Below, piece after piece: positions 43,462 through 51,989 of a DNA stretch of 64,000 bases. Origin of the DNA: Gammaproteobacteria bacterium UBA7376 (GTDB lineage Bacteria > Pseudomonadota > Gammaproteobacteria > Pseudomonadales > Azotimanducaceae). Location: positions 63,664-127,663 of the forward strand of contig DKNY01000060.1 in the NCBI GenBank assembly GCA_002470275.1, given 5' to 3'. Numbering within the stretch: the first letter of the stretch is position 1; each line of letters begins with the position of its first letter. The position numbers and the translations under genes are program-made. A model generated the notes under the pieces. It worked only from the letters and a program-made list of their open reading frames with translations, ran no database searches and was not told where the DNA came from.

Positions 43462-44955
43462 TTAGGCGTCGTCGGAGAACGTGTTCGCGTAAGCATCGCG
43501 AAGCAGATTTTTCTGGACCTTACCCATGGCGTTCCGCGGCAGCTCTGACAGATTGAAGACTGCCTTGGGCTGTTTAAAGCGGGCAAGCGTATCCGCGAGC
43601 GCTCGGTCCACCTGCTCCAGGGTGACCTCCTGCTCGTGGGGCACTACCACCGCCACCACGGCCTCACCAAAATCTGGATGAGCCACCCCAATAACCGCCG
43701 CCTCGCTCACCTCAGGCATTTTATCAAGCGCCACCTCCACTTCCTTGGGATAGACGTTAAAGCCCCCGGAGATCACCAAATCTTTGGCTCTCCCAACAAT
43801 GGAGACCCGCCCCCCTTCGTCCACCCGCCCTAAATCGCCGGTGATAAAGAACCCATCTTCACGAATCTCCTGTCGCGTTTTCTCCGGCATCCGCCAGTAG
43901 CCGCTAAAGACACTGGGGCCTCGCACTTCAATGGTGCCAATCTCACCCACCGGCACCGCCTCACCGGCATCATTTGCGATACGCAGTTCAAGGCCGGGTA
44001 AGGCGAAACCCACGGTCCCGGGCTGCCGATCACCCTCCAAGGGATTCGTCGTATTGATGATAGTCTCGCTCATGCCGTAGCGTTCTAAAATTCGATGGCC
44101 GGTTGCCGCCTCCCAGGCCAGAAAGGTCTGCTCCGTCAGTGGCGCGGACCCGCAGATAAATAGGCGAATCTGCTGCACCCGTTGTGCATCCAGGTCTGAC
44201 AGTGCCAGCAATCTCGTATAAAAGGTGGGCACCCCCATCATGACCGTGGCCTTGGGGAGCCATTGCAGTACCTCAGCCGCATCAAAACGCGGCAGGAAGA
44301 CCATGGGTGTCCCCATCAACAGCGCACAGTGGCTGGCGATGAAGAGGCCATGGACGTGAAAAATCGGCAGCGCATGCAGCAGGACATCGTCTTCCCGCCA
44401 GCCCCAGGCGCTACACAGCGCCTCGGCATTCGCCGCGAGATTCCCGTGAGAAAGCATCGCCCCCTTTGAACGACCCGTCGTCCCGGAGGTGTACAAAATA
44501 GCGGCCAATTGTTCTGAATCCAAAACTTCGGTGGGCGGCGGCCCGGTCTCAACGGAGGAAAAGAGCGTCGTAGAAATCAGGGGACAGCCGTGGCTGCGAG
44601 ACCTCAGCTGCGCTGAGGGAACGTCTGTCCTGGCATGGGCGCCCACATACAGCGCCGGTTGCGAGTCCTCTATGAAGTATTCGAGCTCTTTCTCCGTATA
44701 AGCCGTGTTGAGCGGCACATAAACCAACCCGACCTTTAGCGCAGCGAGGTAGAGCGCCAGATTTTCCGGCGACTTTTCTACTTGAACCAGTACTCGCTGG
44801 CCCCTTTGGAGCCCCATATCGAGCAACTTAAGCGCAATGTCGTCAATGACTGACAGGAGGTCGGCATAGTCCCAGGTCTCATCCCCAGGCAGCAGCAACG
44901 CCGACCCCTGGGCGTTGTCCCTAAATTTCTGCTCTAGCTGCTGATAAAAATTCAT
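43462..44955 (-). CDS. Malonyl-CoA synthetase-like acyl-CoA ligase (MatB/ACSF3 type)
   Basis: 497 aa. P-loop ILYTSGTTGRSKGAMLSH at 153-170, followed by A5 RYGMSETIINTTNP and A8 RAKDLVISGGFNVYPKEVE; NAMGKVQKNLLRD is the C-terminal Lys motif. The pattern YLAALKVGLVYVPLNTAYTEKE and the YGMSE-INTTNP substrate pocket are those of malonyl-CoA synthetases (MatB), which activate malonate or methylmalonate. It is convergent with the preceding ligase gene. Confidence 0.83.
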   Translation of the reverse strand: MNFYQQLEQKFRDNAQGSALLLPGDETWDYADLLSVIDDIALKLLDMGLQRGQRVLVQVEKSPENLALYLAALKVGLVYVPLNTAYTEKELEYFIEDSQPALYVGAHARTDVPSAQLRSRSHGCPLISTTLFSSVETGPPPTEVLDSEQLAAILYTSGTTGRSKGAMLSHGNLAANAEALCSAWGWREDDVLLHALPIFHVHGLFIASHCALLMGTPMVFLPRFDAAEVLQWLPKATVMMGVPTFYTRLLALSDLDAQRVQQIRLFICGSAPLTEQTFLAWEAATGHRILERYGMSETIINTTNPLEGDRQPGTVGFALPGLELRIANDAGEAVPVGEIGTIEVRGPSVFSGYWRMPEKTRQEIREDGFFITGDLGRVDEGGRVSIVGRAKDLVISGGFNVYPKEVEVALDKMPEVSEAAVIGVAHPDFGEAVVAVVVPHEQEVTLEQVDRALADTLARFKQPKAVFNLSELPRNAMGKVQKNLLRDAYANTFSDDA

Positions 44956-45108
44956 AGCGTCCCCCTCGCGCAGAATGAATCACCTGATCAGAGAGTACTG
45001 TGCCGTCCCCAGGCAGCAACATTTTACGTCGCTTCTATCTCAAGAATAGAGCGCTTTTGGTTTGCAACATCTAAAGACATCTGTTAACTTTTGGTTCTCT
45101 CTAGTAAA

Positions 45109-45302
45109 GCCCTGCCGGGCACCTTGTAAAAAGGTAAGGGGGAAGGTCGATAGTACGGGAAGTGGAGAGCCCTGCTATAAAAACGATCTAGGACACCGAG
45201 CAGCTCTGCTGCCGACAGGTCAGATGAGGGGAGAGCATCTTCTGTCATTCCCAACAGAACAATAATAATGGGAACTTCAGCCGCCTTTAGGGGCGGCTTT
45301 TT
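45109..45302 (+). ncRNA. Candidate structured sRNA or aroA leader
   Basis: A non-coding stretch with consecutive hairpins: GCCC/GGGC at 45109-45120, CCTT/AAGG at 45122-45134, GCAGC/GCTGC at 45200-45212, GACAG/CTGTC at 45214-45246 enclosing AGATG/CATCT with loop AGGGGAGAG, TTCCCA/TGGGAA at 45248-45274, then a terminator. Six GGA motifs occur between 45141 and 45273, one in a hairpin loop, as in CsrA-binding RNAs. The promoter is uncertain (TTGCAA at 45062, weak -10 about 45085). It could instead be the 5' leader of aroA, which starts 73 bp after the terminator. The rest of the 44956-45374 gap holds nothing else I can read. Confidence 0.4.
45280..45302 (+). terminator. Rho-independent terminator
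   Basis: Perfect 6-bp stem GCCGCC (45280-45285) / GGCGGC (45292-45297), 6-base loop, followed by TTTTT at 45298-45302. It points rightward, ends the RNA candidate, and stands just ahead of aroA, so transcription of aroA either starts after it or depends on readthrough. Confidence 0.85.
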
Positions 45303-45374
45303 CGTTGTCACTGGGGGTGAGCCTAGCAGCAACCCCCTATTCGTCGTACCCTGCCCTTTTTTTGAGCACAGGCC

Positions 45375-46673
45375 GTGACCCAAGACAGTCCGTTTCTAGT
45401 CCCAAAGTTGGGCAACATCGCACCAACCTCCATGAACCTCCCGGGCAGTAAGTCCATTGCCCTGCGTCAACTCGCTCTAGCGGCGCTGGCACCAGGCACC
45501 AGCTCCGTCATCGGCGTTCCGGCCTGTGACGATACCGAGGCCATGATCGATTGCCTTAGGGCACTGGGCGCCGATTTGCGAGAGGACGAAAAAGGCATCC
45601 ATATCAGCGGACCCATTAATCTAGGATCTGAGACCATCCGTCTCAATGCACGCATGAGCGGCGCGTCCACAAGGCTATTGATCGGCATCGCCGCCTTGCG
45701 GAAAGGCGTTACCCTAATTGACGGACACCCCTCTCTCCGCGCCCGCACCAACCAGCCTTTATTCGACGTGCTAAGGCGCCACGGCTGCCAGATCAGCAGT
45801 CCCAACGAGGGGCTGCCCGCGGAAATACGCGGCGGACTGCACGGGACAGAGGTCATTCAAATCGATGGCTCCCTTTCCAGCCAATATATCAGTGCGCTGC
45901 TGATCATCGCCCCGTTGCTGGGCGCCGCCCAGAAGCAGCCGGTTCAGGTCCAGATTCTCGGGGACCTCGTCTCTCGTCCCTATATCGACATCACCCTCAA
46001 CGAAATGGCAAAGCGAGGGATTACGGGACGTTGGCTGACGAATCAAAGGCTAGAGGTCGCCCCGGGCACCTATCAAGGCGGCAGCTTTGAGGTTGAGGGC
46101 GATGCCACCGCCGCCACCTACTTCGCCGGACTGGCCTTGCTGCACGGGGCAGAAATCGAACTCAAAAACCTTGGTCATGACAGCCGGCAAGGGGACTATG
46201 CTTTTTTCGAGGTGATGGAAAGCTTTGGCGCTCAGGTACAGCGCGGCAGCAGCACGACCATAGCAGGACCCAAGGCGCTTAAGCCGGTATCGGAGATTGA
46301 TATGGTGACCATGCCTGATGCTGCCCTGACGCTCATCACGCTGTCCCCGCTGCTTGATCAACCCCCAAGGATTACTGGCCTCCAGTCTCTCCACCACAAG
46401 GAATGCGATCGCTTAAACTGCCCCGCCCGGGAATTCGAGTTCATGGGCATTAATCGAGACCTCTCCTCAGATAGCATTCAAACGAAACCCACGCCACCAG
46501 AGACCATCAAAACGCATACCCTTAACACTTATCACGACCACCGTATGGCCATGGCCTTTTCGTTGATCGGTAGCGTCACCGGCACTTTAAGCGTGGATGA
46601 CCCGAGGGTGGTCGATAAAACCTATCCCGGATATTGGACCGACTATATTGCCCTAGAGACAGGGGTACGGTAA
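45375..46673 (+). CDS. aroA: 3-phosphoshikimate 1-carboxyvinyltransferase (EPSP synthase)
   Basis: 432 aa from a GTG start. It joins shikimate-3-phosphate and PEP in the shikimate pathway. Segments: LPGSKSIALRQLALAAL, IDGSLSSQYISALLI, EGDATAATYFAG, TMPDAALTL, HHKECDRL and TYHDHRMAMAFSLIGS, which includes the HDHR motif. Two variations stand out: the usual GTAMRPL region reads SGASTRLL, and RVKETDRL reads LHHKECDRL. The gene stands alone, not fused to tyrA or cmk. Confidence 0.9.
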   Translation: MTQDSPFLVPKLGNIAPTSMNLPGSKSIALRQLALAALAPGTSSVIGVPACDDTEAMIDCLRALGADLREDEKGIHISGPINLGSETIRLNARMSGASTRLLIGIAALRKGVTLIDGHPSLRARTNQPLFDVLRRHGCQISSPNEGLPAEIRGGLHGTEVIQIDGSLSSQYISALLIIAPLLGAAQKQPVQVQILGDLVSRPYIDITLNEMAKRGITGRWLTNQRLEVAPGTYQGGSFEVEGDATAATYFAGLALLHGAEIELKNLGHDSRQGDYAFFEVMESFGAQVQRGSSTTIAGPKALKPVSEIDMVTMPDAALTLITLSPLLDQPPRITGLQSLHHKECDRLNCPAREFEFMGINRDLSSDSIQTKPTPPETIKTHTLNTYHDHRMAMAFSLIGSVTGTLSVDDPRVVDKTYPGYWTDYIALETGVR

Positions 46674-46847
46674 TTGAAATTCTGTTAATCTAGAGTTGAT
46701 GACGTTCGGCGATCGTTCACGCTGAATCCGGATAGGCGTCTGTCATGGCGCGATAGGTCTATCTGCTGCGAGTAAAAGAAAAAATTCAGTATTTTCGGAT
46801 CAGCGGCACTGCCCGCGGCTGCAAAAGTCCGATCAGGGGGCAAAAGG

Positions 46848-47891
46848 ATGAGCAACGGAGATATCTTCGATCACGAAACAAAGGTTTTGGAGGCTGCAAA
46901 GTCCCTATCTGAAGCCGGGAGCGCTAATGGCGACGACCATGCCGCCTTGGTAGGCGAGTACCAAAAATTACTTCGAACCACCCGCCGGGTGATCAAGCTA
47001 AGCGATAAAAGCGAACAACGTCTCACCGAGCTCTCCAAGGAAGCCCAAGAAACCAACAGTCAGCTGGAAAATCTTTCCAACCAGCTTTCTAAATACCTCT
47101 CTCCACAAATTTACCAGTCTATCTTCAGCGGCAACAAAGCCGTCGCCCGAACTAGCTCCCGCAAAAAACTCACGGTGTTTTTTGCTGACCTTTGCGGCTT
47201 TACCAGCATCGCCGAAAATCTTGAATCTGAAGATGTGACGGATATGCTAAATCTCTACCTAGAGACGATGACGCAGATAGCGCTGAGATACGGTGCGACC
47301 ATCGACAAGTATATTGGCGATGCAATCATGTTGTTCTTTGGGGATCCTGAGTCCGAGGGCGTCAAGGAGGATGCCCTGGCCTGTGTCCGGATGGCCATGG
47401 AGATGCAGGAAACCTTAGCCGGCCTTCAGAATAACTGGCACCAGTATGGATTGCAGGACCCGCTGCAGATGCGTATCGGCATTGCCACGGGCTTTTGCAC
47501 AGTTGGTAACTTCGGCAGCGAGGCCAGACTCGAATACACCGCAGTTGGCACTGGCGTAAACCTTGCCTCTCGCCTCGAAACGGCTGCTGACAATGGCGAA
47601 ATCCTGATGTCCTTCGACACCTATTCCCTGATCTCTGATCAGATTCCATGTCAGGAACTGGATACGGTAAACGCAAAGGGTATTGGTCCCGTTCGCACCT
47701 TCTCTCCAATCAGAAACCTCGAGGAAGCCCCCACCCTGCTGCAGTTGTCCGTGGGTAATGCCTCTATGAAGACAGACTTGATGACGCTGGACGAAGAGGA
47801 GCTGAAGGCTTTCGAACACTCCCTAGAGCGCGCTATTGAGCATGTCAGAGCGCACCGACGTGACGCCGCACGACAGGAGTCCCTGCTTTAA
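46848..47891 (+). CDS. Class III adenylate/guanylate cyclase with coiled-coil N-terminus
   Basis: 347 aa. Residues about 35-95 (YQKLLRTTRRVIKLSDKSEQ then LSKYLSPQIYQSIFSG) form a helical coiled stem. The cyclase domain (about 108-275) has metal Asp114 in FFADLCGFT and Asp158 in YIGDAIM, Lys154 and Thr231 at substrate-specifying positions (YTAVGTG), and N238/R242 in VNLASRLE. These support an ATP-using (cAMP) enzyme of the Thr-containing bacterial subclass. It faces the sia-like operon convergently, 26 bp from siaB; the position equals that of the SiaD diguanylate cyclase in Pseudomonas. Confidence 0.88.
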   Translation: MSNGDIFDHETKVLEAAKSLSEAGSANGDDHAALVGEYQKLLRTTRRVIKLSDKSEQRLTELSKEAQETNSQLENLSNQLSKYLSPQIYQSIFSGNKAVARTSSRKKLTVFFADLCGFTSIAENLESEDVTDMLNLYLETMTQIALRYGATIDKYIGDAIMLFFGDPESEGVKEDALACVRMAMEMQETLAGLQNNWHQYGLQDPLQMRIGIATGFCTVGNFGSEARLEYTAVGTGVNLASRLETAADNGEILMSFDTYSLISDQIPCQELDTVNAKGIGPVRTFSPIRNLEEAPTLLQLSVGNASMKTDLMTLDEEELKAFEHSLERAIEHVRAHRRDAARQESLL

Positions 47892-47917
47892 GCCACTGAG
47901 CCGGCCACAGTGCCTGG

Positions 47918-48454
47918 TTAAGAAACGTAGCCCCGGTAGACGAAGACCGGGCCCTCTTCCGTATCCGTCACCTCAAACTCGAAGCGCTGCACGCGACGAG
48001 CCATCTCGATAAAGCCTAACCCTGCGCCCTTTGATCCTTCGGGGGGGCCGCTTCTCAGACGCTCTTTGTACATTTTTCGCAGTTCGCCCGCATCCTTCAT
48101 GCTGAGTTCGAGCAGCGTATTCTCCAGGGCAGTTCGCTTATTCGAATCAATGGCGTTGACCGCTTCGATCAAAAAGCCTTCTTCATCCGTCTGACTGATT
48201 GCAATCGTACCAACGCCGTCCCCGGTCTCTGGGGAGCGCAGCGTTGCATAACGAATAATGTTCTGAGCCTGCTCAACGAATACACCAAACACCCTTTTCG
48301 CGACTACGTCCGTTGAATCAACGTCGGAGAGCTGCTGACGTACTGGGTTGGATATTGAAGTCAGCAGGTCCTCGGAAAGAGGGCCTGAGTAGCAAAAGAG
48401 CGTACGACGAGTCTGCATAAATTTATGGAGCTCGAGAGTTTCATTATTAAGCAT
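47918..48454 (-). CDS. siaB: SiaB family protein kinase-like (GHKL-type)
   Basis: 178 aa. VFVEQAQNIIRYA is the N-box-like helix, and GSKGAGLGFIEMARRV is a Gly-rich nucleotide loop. The overall sequence matches the SiaB kinases of the siaABCD locus. In Pseudomonas aeruginosa SiaB phosphorylates SiaC, opposing the SiaA phosphatase. Order here is siaA-siaC-siaB rather than siaA-siaB-siaC. Gap of 64 bp to siaC. Confidence 0.82.
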   Translation of the reverse strand: MLNNETLELHKFMQTRRTLFCYSGPLSEDLLTSISNPVRQQLSDVDSTDVVAKRVFGVFVEQAQNIIRYATLRSPETGDGVGTIAISQTDEEGFLIEAVNAIDSNKRTALENTLLELSMKDAGELRKMYKERLRSGPPEGSKGAGLGFIEMARRVQRFEFEVTDTEEGPVFVYRGYVS

Positions 48455-48518
48455 ATCTATTATTCCTAGCTTGGCGGAACCGCAGGGGATGGCGTCTAGA
48501 TTCTCTGATTGGTGCCCG

Positions 48519-48899
48519 TTATGACGAGCTGGATTCCATGGGAACTTCTTTGAGCTCGAATGTGCAGCGCTCTAGATCCTCAGCGAAGTCCTCACCGGCC
48601 TCAAGCATGGTGTCGTCGTCTGCTCGGTAGTTCCAGTTAACCTTCACCGCCAGCCCGTTCTCTGCTTTTTCTTCAAAAAACTCGAAGAAGTCGAAGAAGA
48701 ACTTTGCTGATGAGCTGTTGAAGTAGAAGAGCTCGAGATCAACGGTATATTCCCCGCTGATTGGAACCACCTTGTTCAATTCGGTCATCACCGGAGAGGA
48801 AAACTCCTGGATATTCTCCGGGTAGCACTCCCCCACCATACGACAATGGATTTCGGATATTTCTATCAGCGGTGTACGCTGGGTTGCCGGCTGCTGCAT
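48519..48899 (-). CDS. siaC: SiaC family partner-switch protein (DUF1987)
   Basis: 126 aa. ISGEYTVDLELFYFNSSSAK then FFFDFFEFFEEKAENGLAVK is the DUF1987 core. The phosphoacceptor position equals Ser in N61-S62-S63-S64, where Pseudomonas SiaC has Thr68 in LNTSS. SiaC binds and activates its cyclase only when unphosphorylated. It begins two bases after the siaA stop and is followed by siaB. Confidence 0.85.
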   Translation of the reverse strand: MQQPATQRTPLIEISEIHCRMVGECYPENIQEFSSPVMTELNKVVPISGEYTVDLELFYFNSSSAKFFFDFFEFFEEKAENGLAVKVNWNYRADDDTMLEAGEDFAEDLERCTFELKEVPMESSSS

Positions 48900-48901
48900 T
48901 G

Positions 48902-51175
48902 TTATCTCTCCTCAACGTCTCTTACGACAACTTCTGAATCGTCCGCGTTTATCGAAAACGCAAGCAACGTCAGGTCATCACGATAGGGAGCGCCGGCCCG
49001 GTAAAGATCGACGCTGGTCATAATGTTATCTACCAAACCAACAGGGGTGGTTTGAGCCGCATTCTGGAGCGTACGCAAGACACGACGACGCCCAAAGGCA
49101 ATGGGCCTATCCTCGGCACTCATAACGTCCGTAATGCCGTCTGTCAGCATAACGAAGGCGCCATCGGGATTTTCCACAACGTGCGTAGAGAAGGTAAAGC
49201 CCCCTGATGCACGAGAAGATCCAACCGATTTCCGATCCCCCTTGATTTCCGAGGCACCGGACTCGGACACCCGAAAAAGGGACGACTTCGCGCCGGCATA
49301 TTCAAGACGACGATCTTTGCGGTGGTATATACAGACGCCGCCGTCAAAGCCCTCATCGATCTTTTGATTCGCGTTATCCTGCTGACTCAGCGTCTCCATC
49401 AAAATCTGATTCGCCCGCGTTAGGTAGTCTCCAGCATTTTGTGCGTAGGATTCATCAATAGCGCGCTCGAGAACAGAACGGGCGATGATGGACAGGAAGG
49501 CACCTGGCACGCCGTGCCCCGTGCAGTCAACAACCGCTATATAAACGCGATCCGGCAGACTCTGGACAAAGTAGATGTCGCCACCTACCAAGTCTCTGGG
49601 CCGCCAATGCACGTTAAAGGAGATGTCTCCCGGATACTCTTTCGGCAGCAGAGCATTCTGCAGGCGCGCTGCATAGCGGATCGAGCTGTCGATCTCGTCC
49701 TTGGCTCTGACAAGCTCCTCAGTTCGAGCATTGATGAGTGAAGACACTTCGTCGGACATGCGTGAAAACGCTACGCCCATGAGCTCGATAGATACCCGTT
49801 CCTTGGTTTCATCATCACCCGTTGCCAATTCCTGACGCATGTGTTCAATGTCACCAATCATCATATCTTTGGCGCTACCCTCGAGTTCCCCCGCCAGGTT
49901 CTCCATTTTCTCAAACATCAGATTGTCGCGCTCCTGACGACCCCTAGCGCGGTTTAACCGCTGCTGTTCAGCGTCCAGGAGTTGATCGCGATACTGATCG
50001 ATGGTCTCCGCAAGCCTGCCAACCTCATCTTCATCCGAAGCCAACAGCTTGTTACGACCTGGCATTTCGAGCGTAAGGTCCCCTCTCGCCATGCCGCGCA
50101 ATATTTCAATGGCCGCGGAAATTTGACTAAATGCACCCCAGGTAAGCACCAGGATCAGTAGGATGATGGCACTGGCCACCGCACCCATCGTTGTATACGA
50201 GGCGATGGACGTTTGCTGCTGCTGGGCAATGTTCCGGCTCTGGTCCTTAAAAATCATCAGGCTGATTTCTTGGGCCGTCACTCGATTACTGATGGGAATA
50301 GAGGTAATTGATACCCCCAGCTCTGGCACCACTTCGCTGAACGTCGCATCGGACGATTCCAGGGCGCGCTGTTCTCCCTCAGAGATCAGGCGACGCAGGT
50401 TACCGACGCCATACTCAACGTCGGCGCTGCCGCCATCGTCATAATAATCATCCAGGCTGATGCTTTGACCACTAGACCTCACTGCCAGCCGCACCTGAAA
50501 ATCCTCGCTAAACAACTCGAGGTTATCCACCAGATTCTTACCAATCACCACCAGCGCAACTGGCTCGCCATCGGCGTCCTGCACGCCAAAGCTCAGCGCG
50601 TCGTTGATCGAAAGCGGCTTCTGGCCCGCAATGTCCGTGATTCTCACAATATCCCGAGTAGGCGCCGTAATTGCGGTCCTGAGGAAACTGTCGAAATTGA
50701 GAAAGAAGTCAGGCCTTGCCTGATTACTGCAGGGGTCCGCACCGTGAAGGAATAAACTAGATAAGCAATATACTTGGCGGCCCGTTACCGTGTAGGCCAT
50801 CACAAAACTGATTTCTTCGAGGTCAACGGCCTCTTCAAAAATAAAGTCTAGGTATCCTCGAGCGTTTTCCAGGTCCTCGTCGCGCAGGGCTGCCACCAAG
50901 GGGTTATCGCCATCTGTCCCCTCGAAAGCGTTCATTGTAGGGTCCCACATATCCACGACTTCAGGGGACCCAAGTTCCGGGTCAAATTTTTCCACCGACT
51001 GTTCAAACTGTGCATCCGAGGCAGAGAGCCAAGCGGCACTGTAGGTTTGTGCGAGGGAGTCTGAGGTGAAATCGTCTGCCGCGCTCTGCAGCCGTTGTAT
51101 CGAGTAAACCAGGATTGTCGCAATGAGCGTAAAACCCAAGACGAGTGCGGAGAGAAGTTTATTTCTGATCGACAT
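48902..51175 (-). CDS. siaA: SiaA-like membrane PP2C phosphatase with HAMP domain
   Basis: 757 aa. Helix one about 8-27, a periplasmic sensor domain about 30-330, helix two about 331-353, HAMP about 354-410, a coiled-coil link, and a SpoIIE/PP2C domain (about 525-745). Metal residues are in LVGGDIYF, VVDCTGHGVPGAFL, MLTDGITD and YRDDLTLL, and all are intact, so it should dephosphorylate SiaC in response to an external cue. The periplasmic part has three Cys (CLSSLF and DPCSNQARPDFF), uncommon in such sensors. Confidence 0.88.
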   Translation of the reverse strand: MSIRNKLLSALVLGFTLIATILVYSIQRLQSAADDFTSDSLAQTYSAAWLSASDAQFEQSVEKFDPELGSPEVVDMWDPTMNAFEGTDGDNPLVAALRDEDLENARGYLDFIFEEAVDLEEISFVMAYTVTGRQVYCLSSLFLHGADPCSNQARPDFFLNFDSFLRTAITAPTRDIVRITDIAGQKPLSINDALSFGVQDADGEPVALVVIGKNLVDNLELFSEDFQVRLAVRSSGQSISLDDYYDDGGSADVEYGVGNLRRLISEGEQRALESSDATFSEVVPELGVSITSIPISNRVTAQEISLMIFKDQSRNIAQQQQTSIASYTTMGAVASAIILLILVLTWGAFSQISAAIEILRGMARGDLTLEMPGRNKLLASDEDEVGRLAETIDQYRDQLLDAEQQRLNRARGRQERDNLMFEKMENLAGELEGSAKDMMIGDIEHMRQELATGDDETKERVSIELMGVAFSRMSDEVSSLINARTEELVRAKDEIDSSIRYAARLQNALLPKEYPGDISFNVHWRPRDLVGGDIYFVQSLPDRVYIAVVDCTGHGVPGAFLSIIARSVLERAIDESYAQNAGDYLTRANQILMETLSQQDNANQKIDEGFDGGVCIYHRKDRRLEYAGAKSSLFRVSESGASEIKGDRKSVGSSRASGGFTFSTHVVENPDGAFVMLTDGITDVMSAEDRPIAFGRRRVLRTLQNAAQTTPVGLVDNIMTSVDLYRAGAPYRDDLTLLAFSINADDSEVVVRDVEER

Positions 51176-51235
51176 TATTATTATTGGTCCTTTTTCGGCC
51201 GCTTTAACGGCCCGCCCTAACCTTTGGGCGTGTGT

Positions 51236-51628
51236 TTACTCGAGCCTATACGCTACCGTCATCACGACGTCCTTAACCTCAACAGCGCTGCCGTCCGAAA
51301 CATAGGGTTCGAACTGAAGCGTCTCTACAAACCGCATGGCGGAGCGATCAAACATACGGCGCGGTTTCGCTTCCACAATAACCGCCGCTGAGGTCTTGCC
51401 TTCGACATCCACATTAAATCGAACGGTGACTTCACCGCTGACCCCATAGGACATCGCGCGACGCGGAAACTTTAGTTTGCCCTGTGACAGCAACTGAACA
51501 TCAACGTTGCCGACACCGTCGACACGACCCTCATACGAAGCGGCCATCACGGTAGACCCTGAGAGTGCAACGATGAAAGCCAAAAGAGCAGATGCAAACA
51601 ACGGCCCCTTTCTCACTTGATTCTTCAC
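51236..51628 (-). CDS. Secreted stand-alone TonB C-terminal domain protein
   Basis: 130 aa. A cleavable signal peptide (about residues 1-30, ending STVMAAS) is followed directly by a TonB_C domain: YGVSGEVTVRFNVDVEGKTS, VIVEAKPRRMFDRSAMRFVE, LQFEPYV. It lacks the membrane anchor and Pro-rich spacer of true TonB. It is the first gene of the siaA-siaC-siaB run; the 60-bp gap to siaA has two small hairpins (GGCCG/CGGCC and CGCCC/GGGCG). Confidence 0.8.
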   Translation of the reverse strand: MKNQVRKGPLFASALLAFIVALSGSTVMAASYEGRVDGVGNVDVQLLSQGKLKFPRRAMSYGVSGEVTVRFNVDVEGKTSAAVIVEAKPRRMFDRSAMRFVETLQFEPYVSDGSAVEVKDVVMTVAYRLE

Positions 51629-51971
51629 GATTCTTCCTTCCTAGCTTTAATCACGGAACCCACGCCTCCCGGGTTGGAATCCTTCGCCCCTACCCTCGCT
51701 ACTCTACCTTTCCAGGGTCACCCATTTCAACTTTTGGTATACAACTTATCTTCTGCGCGGTGCCACAAAGCCGTAGGGGATAGGGACCCTCTTCCTTCGA
51801 CCCTTCCTAAAGCGCAAATTCTATTCCCAGGAACCGGGGCAAGAGGGAAAAAACTTCACAAAATCAGACCCTAGAGAGATAGGGAGATGCTCGGGTGATA
51901 CGCCAAAAGCGTGCACATTCCAGAATTCCCCATGTTAACATCTTTGTCACAGGATAAATCTGAGAGCAGAT
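51629..51971. other. Intergenic region between divergent tonB_C-sia operon and MBL gene
   Basis: The region holds the putative divergent promoters. I see no clear -35/-10 pair, terminator or long repeat. A small TGTTAACA palindrome occurs at 51934, and a TTTGTCACA half-site resembling a CRP site at 51943, without a matching left half. Confidence 0.5.
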
Positions 51972-51989
51972 TTGCAGACCGAAAAACCA

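Noticed and set aside
45109-45302. Identification of the RNA as 6S RNA, 4.5S SRP RNA, RNase P RNA or tmRNA
   Set aside because: Their diagnostic sequences (for example GGAAGCAG of SRP RNA) are missing.
45084-45383. 99-residue minus-strand ORF over the candidate RNA
   Set aside because: No similarity or start signal; the strong plus-strand terminator and hairpins explain the region better.
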